Positions 12,183 through 17,642 of a stretch of DNA of 17,642 nt are shown piece by piece. The notes under the pieces were generated by a model that saw only the letters and a list, made by a program, of their open reading frames with translations, made no database searches and was not told the DNA's origin. Position 1 is the stretch's first letter. Every line of letters starts with the position of its first letter. The stretch is from an uncultured Oscillospiraceae bacterium (GTDB taxonomy: Bacteria; Bacillota; Clostridia; Oscillospirales; Ruminococcaceae), in assembly GCA_947522735.1 (NCBI GenBank), contig CANNTZ010000052.1:1-17642 (forward strand), given 5' to 3'. A program made the position numbers and the translations under genes.

Positions 12183-14656
12183 AAATACCTGCCGGTGATG
12201 CTGTTTTTGTTTTCCTTTATCTCCTGCGGCGTTCCGCTGGCGATGATCCGTCCGCCCGCATCCCCGCCGCCCGGCCCCATGTCGATGATGTAATCTGCGT
12301 TGCAGATGACATCCAGATCATGCTCAATGACGACAACGGTTGCGCCGTGATCCAGAAGTGCCTGAAAGACACCCAGCAGAACCCGCACGTCCAGCGGATG
12401 CAGACCGATGGATGGCTCATCAAAGACGAACACAGAATCCTCCTGTGTTTTGCCGATCTCGCTGGCCAGCTTCAGCCGCTGCGCCTCACCGCCAGACAGT
12501 CCGGGCGTTTCCTCGCCCAGCGTCAGGTAGCCCAGTCCCAGTTGCTTGAGAACGTCCAGCTTCTGGCTGACACTTTTCATATCCCTGCCGAAGTCGATGG
12601 CGGTGTTCACATCCATGGCCATCAGCTCCGGCAAGGAGATGCTTGTGCCGCTTTTATTGGTGAGCTTCACAGCATAGGCCGCCTTGCCGTAGCGGGAGCC
12701 TCTGCAATCCGGGCAGGGAATGTCTACATCCGGCAGAAATTGGACATCCAAGCTGACAACGCCGGTTCCGTCGCAGCCGGGGCAGCGAAGCGAGCCGGTG
12801 TTGTAGGAAAAATCCCCGGCCTTGTAGCCACGGGCTTTGGCATCGGGCGATTTCGCATAGAGCTTGCGCAGCTCGTCATGGACGCCCGCATAGGTCGCCA
12901 CGGTGGAGCGGACATTTATGCCGATGGGCGTGGCGTCGATGAGCTTGACGTGTGCAATGCCCTCGGCATCGACTGCGCGGATGTGCGCGGGCAGTGCGCC
13001 TCCGCTGATCTTCGCCTCCAGCGCGGGAATCAGGCTTTCCAGCACCATGGTGGTCTTGCCGGAGCCGGACACCCCGGTGACGACCGTGAGCCGTCCCTTG
13101 GGGATATCCGCCTCCAAGGGCTTTACCGTATGGATTTGATCCGTAGACAGATGGATTGTGCCGTTTTCAAACAGGTTTTCCTTTTCAGCACAGGTGCGCA
13201 GCTTGGTTTCGGCCGTGCCGGAGAGAAACGGCCCGATCCGGGAAGCGGGGTCTGCTTCGATGGCGGGAATATCGCCCTGCGCAATGACATAACCGCCCTT
13301 TGCGCCGGCCTCCGGCCCCATTTCTATGATCCAGTCGGTCTCCTTCAAAATCTGCGTATCGTGATCGACCAGAATGACGGAGTTTCCGTCGGCGACCAAA
13401 TCGTGCATCACACCGGTGAGCCCCACAATGTTGGAGGGATGCAGGCCGATGGAGGGCTCGTCCAGCACATAGAGAACGCCGGTGGTGCGGTTGCGCACAG
13501 CGCGGGCAAGCTGCATCCTCTGGCGCTCGCCGGTGGAGAGCGTGGAAGCCGAGCGGTCAAGCGTCAGATAGCCGAGGCCCAAGTCCACCAGCCGCTTCGC
13601 GGTGCTTTGAAAGGCCTCGCAGATGCTCTCCGCCATCGGGCGCATCTCCTCCGGCAGGCTTTCCGGCACACCTCGCACCCAACCGACCAAGTCGGAAAGC
13701 GTCATGGCACAGGCTTCGTCCAGCGAAATGCCCCGCAGCTTCGGCGCGCGGGCAGCGGCGGACAGGCGCGTGCCGTGACAGTCCGGGCAAGCCTCCTCCT
13801 TCAGGAACTTCTCCACCCGCTTCATGCCCTTTTCATCCTTGACCTTGGCAAGGGCATTTTCCACGGTATATACGGCATTGAAATAGGTGAAGTCCAGCTC
13901 TCCCGCCTGATTGGAGTTCTTGTTGTGGTAGAAAATGTGCTTTTTCTCAGCAGGGCCATGGAACACTATCTCTTTTTCCCGCTCGGTCAGCTCCCGGAAC
14001 GGCACATCCGTGCGCACGCCCATCTCCCGGCAAATGTCCGTCATCAGCGACCACATCAGGCTGTTCCATGGGGCAACGGCCCCTTCATCGATGGTCAGTG
14101 AGTCGTCCGGCACCAGCGTATCCGGATTAACGGTGCGGACAATGCCGGTGCCGCCGCACTTCTGACAGGCTCCCTGAGAGTTGAAGGCCAGCTCCTCCGC
14201 CGACGGCGCATAGAAATGCACGCCGCACTCCGGGCAGACAAGCTCTTTCCCTGCGGCCACCAGCAGCGACGGTTGCAGATAATGTCCGTTGGGGCAGCGG
14301 TGGCTGGCAAGGCGGGAATACGTCAGGCGCAGACTGTTGAGCAGCTCCGTTCCGGTGCCGAAGGTGCTGCGGATGCCCGGCACACCGGGCCGCTGATGCA
14401 ACGCCAGCGCCGCCGGGACATATAAAACCTCATCCACACCGGCCTTGGACGCCTGCGTCATGCGGCGGCGGGTATAAGTGGAGAGCGCCTCGAGATAGCG
14501 TCGGGAGCCCTCGGCGTACAGCACGCCCAATGCAAGCGATGACTTGCCGGAGCCTGACACGCCCGCAATGCCCACGATTTTTCCAAGCGGAATATCCACA
14601 TCGATGTTCTTCAGGTTGTGGACCTTTGCTCCGCGAATCAGCATTTTATCAATCAT
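12179..14656 (-). CDS. UvrA-like ABC ATPase, short class II (UvrA2) form
   Basis: 825-aa tandem ABC ATPase of the UvrA family, about 115 residues shorter than E. coli UvrA (940). Nucleotide domain 1: Walker A GVSGSGKS at 32-39, signature LSTGERQR at 373-380, Walker B VLDEP at 397-401. Nucleotide domain 2: Walker A GVSGSGKT at 528-535, signature LSGGEAQR at 720-727, Walker B VFDEP at 744-748. Zinc modules: C141/C144 with C164/C167, and C625/C628 with C648/C651. Only ~100 residues separate the first Walker A from the first zinc module, so the UvrB-binding domain is absent. That marks the UvrA2 class, linked elsewhere to tolerance of DNA-binding drugs rather than core excision repair. The first signature has Thr in place of Gly. 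GGAG lies about 11 bp before the ATG. The function here, DNA-damage or antibiotic tolerance, is inferred. Confidence 0.9.
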   Translation of the reverse strand: MIDKMLIRGAKVHNLKNIDVDIPLGKIVGIAGVSGSGKSSLALGVLYAEGSRRYLEALSTYTRRRMTQASKAGVDEVLYVPAALALHQRPGVPGIRSTFGTGTELLNSLRLTYSRLASHRCPNGHYLQPSLLVAAGKELVCPECGVHFYAPSAEELAFNSQGACQKCGGTGIVRTVNPDTLVPDDSLTIDEGAVAPWNSLMWSLMTDICREMGVRTDVPFRELTEREKEIVFHGPAEKKHIFYHNKNSNQAGELDFTYFNAVYTVENALAKVKDEKGMKRVEKFLKEEACPDCHGTRLSAAARAPKLRGISLDEACAMTLSDLVGWVRGVPESLPEEMRPMAESICEAFQSTAKRLVDLGLGYLTLDRSASTLSTGERQRMQLARAVRNRTTGVLYVLDEPSIGLHPSNIVGLTGVMHDLVADGNSVILVDHDTQILKETDWIIEMGPEAGAKGGYVIAQGDIPAIEADPASRIGPFLSGTAETKLRTCAEKENLFENGTIHLSTDQIHTVKPLEADIPKGRLTVVTGVSGSGKTTMVLESLIPALEAKISGGALPAHIRAVDAEGIAHVKLIDATPIGINVRSTVATYAGVHDELRKLYAKSPDAKARGYKAGDFSYNTGSLRCPGCDGTGVVSLDVQFLPDVDIPCPDCRGSRYGKAAYAVKLTNKSGTSISLPELMAMDVNTAIDFGRDMKSVSQKLDVLKQLGLGYLTLGEETPGLSGGEAQRLKLASEIGKTQEDSVFVFDEPSIGLHPLDVRVLLGVFQALLDHGATVVVIEHDLDVICNADYIIDMGPGGGDAGGRIIASGTPQEIKENKNSITGRYL

Positions 14657-14759
14657 TACTCTGTTGCTCCATATCTGTTTTTCTACCTCGCGCTTCCGGA
14701 ACCCTATTCAGTTGCCGGCAAATCTCCCTAAGCCGCTCCGCCGTCCGGAAAAGCCGCAT
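14649..14759 (-). CDS. Possible 36-aa ORF overlapping the UvrA2 start
   Basis: A frame starting at ATG 14759 encodes MRLFRTAERLREICRQLN, then RVPEARGRKTDMEQQSND. It stops 8 bp inside the UvrA gene, a geometry that can couple translation. Only GCAAGGC stands before the ATG, a poor ribosome site. The peptide is basic, probably helical, and unrecognised. In frame and upstream, separated by a TAG at 14772-14774, is a further 72-codon open stretch, so this could be the tail of a broken gene. Confidence 0.2.
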   Translation of the reverse strand: MRLFRTAERLREICRQLNRVPEARGRKTDMEQQSND

Positions 14760-14998
14760 GCCTTGCGGAGCCTAATCTGACCGAATACCTTCGATATTTC
14801 CGCAATCAACGCAGGCATCGCAAAGCGCCTTTAGGCGCCCGCGCTTGAGCCTCCTTTCATCGCACAGCGGAGCAAATCCGGCAACCCGTGTCCCCGCCCT
14901 CAGGCGACCTGTCGCCCTTTTTCCCTCCGCATTTGCTGCAACCGGTTTCCATTGTGCTGTCGCCTCGGAATCAAGTGATTCAACGCTCATAATTGATA
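14657..14998 (-). other. Hairpin-rich leader between the HTH gene and UvrA2
   Basis: These 342 bp hold no recognised gene. They contain several inverted repeats: GGCGAC/GTCGCC at 14903-14916 with five T's at 14918-14922 (plus strand), GCGCC/GGCGC with a TTTA loop at 14825-14838, and GCTCCGC/GCGGAGC at 14735-14741 with 14765-14771. A 72-codon frame (14772-14990, ending KALCDACVDCGNIEGIRSD) has no ribosome site, and I do not accept it as a gene. The stretch may be a structured leader of the UvrA gene or a dispersed repeat. Confidence 0.4.
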
Positions 14999-15541
14999 TT
15001 ATTTGCGTTTTCCTGCTTCATTGCCGGGCTCCGGCCGATATGCGCGCCTCTCCACATACATCATCATGCGGTTATACACTACCACATAGAAAAGCACAGC
15101 AAGCATACCGCCAATCGCGCCCAAAAGCGGAAATATGTCGCTACCGCGTGTTTTTAACGCTATCAATATCATAAGACCTATCCACGCCGCGACGCACAGC
15201 GCGATAGTCGCAATATGTCCACGCAGCCATTTTTTCTTAAAGAACGCTATCTTTTCTTTCAGCGTAAAGGTGCTGTTATTCAGTGCCGTAGCAAGATTGC
15301 TGTCGGCGGCCTCCCTGAATTCCTCCGTGGCAAGCCGTTCCCCGCTTATAAGCTCGTTGATGCTTACGCCGAATTCCTTTGAAAGCAGCGACAGCATTTC
15401 AACATCGGGCATATAGTTGCCGTTCTCCCAACGGGAAACGGTTTTGTTCGTAACACCGAGCGCCTCTCCGAGCCGCTCCTGCGTCAAACCTTTCTCTTTT
15501 CGCAGGGCGGCTATAAATTTTCCTGTTTTCATTTGATCCAT
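14999..15541 (-). CDS. XRE-family HTH regulator with two C-terminal membrane helices
   Basis: 180-aa protein. Residues 4-65 form a Cro/C1-type helix-turn-helix: TGKFIAALRKEKGLTQERLG, then GVTNKTVSRWENGNYMPDVE and FGVSINELISGERL. After a charged linker two membrane segments follow, around residues 110-132 (IATIALCVAAWIGLMILIAL) and 138-160 (IFPLLGAIGGMLAVLFYVVV). The protein ends in a basic tail. Membrane-tethered XRE regulators of this shape are common in Clostridia, often beside DUF3169 genes, as here. The start ATG at 15541 has CGGAGGT 8 bp upstream; the longer open frame to 15619 begins at a codon without a ribosome site. It probably senses a membrane or envelope signal and controls its own gene and the neighbours upstream on the same strand. 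Target sites were not identified. Confidence 0.88.
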   Translation of the reverse strand: MDQMKTGKFIAALRKEKGLTQERLGEALGVTNKTVSRWENGNYMPDVEMLSLLSKEFGVSINELISGERLATEEFREAADSNLATALNNSTFTLKEKIAFFKKKWLRGHIATIALCVAAWIGLMILIALKTRGSDIFPLLGAIGGMLAVLFYVVVYNRMMMYVERRAYRPEPGNEAGKRK

Positions 15542-15562
15542 TTTTGTATACCTCCGAGGAAA

Positions 15563-15571
15563 AGTATAGCA
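15563..15571 (-). promoter_or_regulatory. Extended -10 promoter candidate for the HTH gene
   Basis: On the minus strand TGCTATACT is an extended -10 (TGn plus TATACT) about 22 bp before the ATG, so the leader would be only ~15 nt and just include CGGAGGT. No clear -35 is seen 17 bp upstream, which an extended -10 can tolerate. Confidence 0.4.
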
Positions 15572-15680
15572 CTCTTTTTGTAAAAATTCTTCCCCACAAA
15601 CAGCGAATGTGTTACCCACAAGCGGTGAAATACGTTTTTCGTGTCGCCATACAGCATTACATCAGTATATCCGTCGATTC

Positions 15681-16037
15681 TCAGTCCAATATAATGCCCT
15701 TTTTCCTGCCGGCTTTCGTTCTTGGATATTCCCTGATACGGGTGACATAATCAAAGTTGACGATTTCCGATTCGCCCGTCTTCTTCTCAATGACCATACC
15801 GCCGTCATCGACCTCTGTTATCACGCCCTGCACGCTGACGTCATTGGAGGTGATTGTATAGATGATGCACTCTTTTCCGATAAACCGTTTTGCCAACTCT
15901 TTCATAACATTATTCTCCTTGTTCTGTTTTTTCCGATTCAAAATATGTCTGATTGCCGCCAGTCTCCTTCGCCGTGTTATCCGTGGGATAACCACAAGAA
16001 GGAGCAGGGCAAGCAAAATGAGGTAAAGACTGTCCAT
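15681..16037 (-). CDS. Small membrane-anchored DUF6897-like protein
   Basis: 118 aa when read from the ATG at 16037, which has GGGAGGG 9 bp upstream. Residues 4-20 (LYLILLALLLLVVIPRI) are a membrane helix followed by a basic stretch (RRRR). From residue 45 on, MKELAKRFIGKECIIYT, then VQGVITEVDDGGMVIEK and IVNFDYVTRIREYPRTKAG, looks like the small beta-barrel domain of DUF6897 proteins, which usually stand alone at about 70 aa. A second excellent ribosome site precedes residue 45, so a 74-aa soluble form may be made as well, or the two parts may be separate proteins in one frame. Function unknown. It lies in the same gene group as DUF3267 and DUF3169 and 139 bp before the HTH gene. Confidence 0.7.
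   Translation of the reverse strand: MDSLYLILLALLLLVVIPRITRRRRLAAIRHILNRKKQNKENNVMKELAKRFIGKECIIYTITSNDVSVQGVITEVDDGGMVIEKKTGESEIVNFDYVTRIREYPRTKAGRKKGIILD
15914..15920 (-). promoter_or_regulatory. Internal ribosome binding site AAGGAGA
   Basis: On the minus strand AAGGAGA lies 8 bp before the in-frame ATG at 15905 (residue 45 of the longer product). It is stronger than most ribosome sites in this block and supports initiation of a short 74-aa DUF6897-like protein. Confidence 0.65.
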
Positions 16038-16057
16038 GTTCTCATCCCTCCCGCTTT

Positions 16058-16208
16058 GCCGTAAGCCGGTTTATGCTCAGGAGCTTTTGTCCCCGGCTCC
16101 GGAATATCGTATTGCCTCCTTACAGTAGCGCCGGCAGTCCGACAACCCAGACAAGGCACACCGTAAGCGAGGGCAAGCATCCCATATCGAGCGCAAGCGC
16201 ACAAAGCC
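16058..16208 (-). repeat. Direct repeat, copy A (DUF3169 3' end)
   Basis: Imperfect copy of 16895-17044. Exact blocks: 26 bp (16058-16083 = 16895-16920) and 30 bp (16147-16176 = 16983-17012). The stretch between is diverged but alignable. Confidence 0.85.
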
Positions 16209-16236
16209 TAAATGAAATGCCCTCATTTGTTTTCAT
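16077..16236 (-). pseudogene. Remnant of a second DUF3169 gene
   Basis: On the minus strand, LCALALDMGCLPSLTVCLVW aligns with the C-terminal part of the intact DUF3169 product (ICAPIFGIGFLPSLTVCLVW). One extra base then shifts the frame; the next frame reads YCKEAIRYSGAGDKSS and stops, matching YFKEARRYSKAGNKIS. The rest of the gene is missing. The residual open frame from an ATG at 16236 is only 38 aa and has no ribosome site. The surviving sequence includes the former stop codon and downstream flank shared with the intact gene, so this was once a tandem paralogue. Confidence 0.8.
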
Positions 16237-16287
16237 ACGCTTATTTCGCAAGTCCATCTCCGCAAAGAGATGCCGCCGACTTCTATT

Positions 16288-16863
16288 TTATCTCGTATAA
16301 AAAATCTGCTTCGGTCCCGTATCACGCATGAGAGTATCGGGCGAACGGAATCGGAAAAGATACAACAACGCATCATAGAGGTCGCCCACACATCCGCCGA
16401 TGTGTACGGCAAGAAGCACTGCGCAGAAAAGCTTATCCCCTGCGTTTGCACAGAGAAACGCAGGAATGAGAAAGACGGGAGTAAATATCACAAAAGGAGC
16501 AAGAAGCGCAATCAGCGCCGTTTTTCTGTAGACATAGATATCGGGCACGCCGCAGTACGCTACGGAAAGCGTAAAGCCGAAGGTGAGCCTTCTTCCTGTA
16601 GTCAGCTTGTATGCGGCGCCGTGGATAAGCTCGTGCAGCACGACATACAAAAGCATAGCAGCAAGAAAAATCAGGCTGCGCAAAAAGTCGTGATTTTCAA
16701 AGAAATTCTTCGGCTTGATGATAACCCATGCAACGGCAATAACTGCTGCCATAACGGCGAGACAGACAAGATTCATAACGAGCATTGTACTGCCTTTTTT
16801 CGCATCGAGCGCATAAGCTTCCCGGTATTCCTCGGGAAGCTCTTCTTCATAAGCTTTTTTCAT
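16288..16863 (-). CDS. DUF3267 putative membrane zinc metallopeptidase
   Basis: 191-aa membrane protein. The zinc motif HELIH gives H77, E78 and H81, inside the second hydrophobic segment (LIFLAAMLLYVVLHELIHGA). A later segment carries HIGGCVGDLYDALL, where D161 could be the third ligand, as in the DUF3267 family and comparable to site-2 proteases. Four hydrophobic segments are visible (about 29-47, 63-83, 115-139, 145-160). The N-terminus is charged and cytoplasmic. The ATG at 16863 has AAAGGGAG 7 bp upstream and is preferred over a TTG at 16884. The gene follows DUF3169 by 50 bp. The activity, possibly intramembrane proteolysis, is inferred from the motif; no substrate is known. Confidence 0.8.
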   Translation of the reverse strand: MKKAYEEELPEEYREAYALDAKKGSTMLVMNLVCLAVMAAVIAVAWVIIKPKNFFENHDFLRSLIFLAAMLLYVVLHELIHGAAYKLTTGRRLTFGFTLSVAYCGVPDIYVYRKTALIALLAPFVIFTPVFLIPAFLCANAGDKLFCAVLLAVHIGGCVGDLYDALLYLFRFRSPDTLMRDTGPKQIFYTR

Positions 16864-16894
16864 AACGGTTCTCCCTTTCCCCAAGCTCCGTTCC

Positions 16895-17044
16895 GCCGTA
16901 AGCCGGTTTATGCTCAGGAGATTTTATTTCCGGCTTTGGAATAGCGCCTTGCTTCCTTAAAGTACACCGACATATTGACAATCCAGACAAGGCACACCGT
17001 AAGCGAGGGCAAAAAACCTATGCCGAATATGGGCGCGCAAATGG
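16895..17044 (-). repeat. Direct repeat, copy B (within and after the intact DUF3169 gene)
   Basis: Copy lying across the 3' end and stop codon (16914-16916) of the intact DUF3169 gene; partner of 16058-16208. The two copies flank the DUF3267 gene in the same orientation. Confidence 0.85.
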
Positions 17045-17642
17045 CAAGTATGATGGATAAAACCGTACAGACGATATTTGTTGCGGAATATGCTTTGAAC
17101 GCACACTTGCCAATCAAAATTTTCTCGGCTTCATCGCATTCGTCCATCCACTTTTTTTGGAATCTCATATCATAGACGGACGCTTTCTTTTCGGGATTCA
17201 TTTTTTTAACGGTATCCACGCATTTTTGCTGAAAGACGATTGCTTCAATCATTATAATCAAAAAAGCGGCAACACCGATGAAAAACACAACGGTTCTTTT
17301 TTGGTCGTCGAATATTGCAAGCCCACCGGAATAAGATGCCGCAATCAAAAAATAGGCGACGATAAGAGCTGCGCCTGTAATCCAAATCACAGCAGACAGC
17401 TTTCTGTCAATTGCGTTCGAGGTATCCTCTTCCTCGCCATCCCACGCACCGAGCAGTTTCTTTGCACCTCTATAAATCGGAATGCAGACCACAGGCACGA
17501 TGGCCGCTATCGCAACCATCAGCCACGGGGCAATGTGCGTTCCAAAGAACGCTCCCGCTTCTTTCATAATGCCGACCAATTTATCCGTCCCGCCCTTTGC
17601 CGCACCATAACCGGAATAATAACCGATTACGCCGCCGATAAT
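16914..17642 (-). CDS. DUF3169 family membrane protein (5' end outside window)
   Basis: At least 242 codons, open to the window edge. The hallmark stretch VKKMNPEKKASVYDMRFQKK followed by WMDECDEAEK matches the DUF3169 core. Earlier, RGAKKLLGAWDGEEEDTSNA, then IDRKLSAVIW, is also typical. Hydrophobic segments: a glycine-rich one at the visible N-terminus (IIGGVIGYYSGYG, cut), then APWLMVAIAAIVPVVCIPI, VIWITGAALIVAYFLIAA, VVFFIGVAAFLIIMIEAIVF, IVCTVLSIILAICAPIFGIG and FLPSLTVCLVWIVNMSVYF, so about six in all. Function unknown; homologues often sit beside XRE regulators in Bacillota. It is the first gene of this block inside the window and is AT-richer than the left part. Its 3' end is repeated at 16058-16208. 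Confidence 0.88.
   Translation of the reverse strand: MIGGVIGYYSGYGAAKGGTDKLVGIMKEAGAFFGTHIAPWLMVAIAAIVPVVCIPIYRGAKKLLGAWDGEEEDTSNAIDRKLSAVIWITGAALIVAYFLIAASYSGGLAIFDDQKRTVVFFIGVAAFLIIMIEAIVFQQKCVDTVKKMNPEKKASVYDMRFQKKWMDECDEAEKILIGKCAFKAYSATNIVCTVLSIILAICAPIFGIGFLPSLTVCLVWIVNMSVYFKEARRYSKAGNKIS

Noticed and set aside
12320..14101. 593-codon open frame on the plus strand
   Set aside because: Mirror frame of the UvrA-like gene; composition is that of a reversed coding sequence and no motif is present.
14772..14990. 72-codon minus-strand frame after the HTH gene with CDACVDCG
   Set aside because: No ribosome site, no similarity recognised, and it overlaps strong hairpins. Kept only as part of the unexplained leader.
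15977..16204. 75-codon minus-strand frame overlapping the DUF3169 remnant
   Set aside because: It is in the wrong frame for the DUF3169 similarity and overlaps the ribosome site and start of the DUF6897-like gene.

Overview
The window looks like chromosomal DNA from a member of the class Clostridia (Bacillota), probably a gut-type, high-GC lineage. The evidence is strong AGGAGG-type ribosome binding sites, Bacillota-typical families (AraM, DHHW/MBOAT pair, DUF3169, DUF3267, XRE regulator with two membrane segments) and intrinsic terminators with T-runs. Base composition is uneven: one sample line near 3.24 kb is 43/60 G+C, one near 13.0 kb is 39/60, and one near 17.2 kb is 22/60, so the last ~2.6 kb looks compositionally different. 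No rRNA, tRNA, CRISPR array or intact insertion sequence was seen.

Layout, left to right. (1) 2-1601 (+): the end of an L-ribulose-5-phosphate 4-epimerase gene (araD) and a complete araM/egsA-type sn-glycerol-1-phosphate dehydrogenase, closed by an intrinsic terminator at 1637-1672. (2) 1673-2950 (+): a peptidoglycan-binding + LysM + M14 peptidase whose ribosome binding site lies inside the right arm of that terminator. (3) 3048-7682 (+): a four-gene operon with its own sigma-A-like promoter and a bidirectional terminator. It encodes a membrane O-acyltransferase (MBOAT), its DHHW/AlgJ-like partner, an inosine-uridine-type nucleoside hydrolase homologue, and a SAM methyltransferase fused to a GNAT acetyltransferase. 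(4) 7746-11667: a divergent carbohydrate locus. A GH123/DUF4091-like hydrolase and a beta-propeller glycosidase-like protein are on the minus strand, and a galactose-mutarotase-fold protein (DUF4380-like) is on the plus strand. They share a 130-bp control region with back-to-back promoters. (5) 11668-14998 (-): a decayed TraX-like gene, a hairpin terminator, a short UvrA (UvrA2 type, no UvrB-binding domain), two tiny ORFs overlapping its stop and start, and a hairpin-rich 340-bp leader. (6) 14999-17642 (-): an AT-richer membrane-protein gene group: DUF3169 (cut by the window end), DUF3267 putative zinc peptidase, the remnant of a second DUF3169 gene, a small DUF6897-like protein with two usable starts, and an XRE regulator with two membrane helices.

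How the genes may work together (inference). Block 3 has an acetyl-transfer core: MBOAT moves an acyl group across the membrane and the DHHW protein probably places it on an extracellular glycan. The last two genes are unusual companions. Block 4 looks like intracellular processing of an oligosaccharide, since none of its three proteins shows a signal peptide. Block 6 resembles a small membrane stress or peptide-processing module controlled by its own HTH protein. The 3' end of DUF3169 is present twice around DUF3267, so a duplication followed by gene loss has shaped this block. No entirely new system can be proven from sequence alone. The best candidates for something undescribed are block 6, the methyltransferase-GNAT fusion, and the terminator/ribosome-site overlap at 1637-1675.
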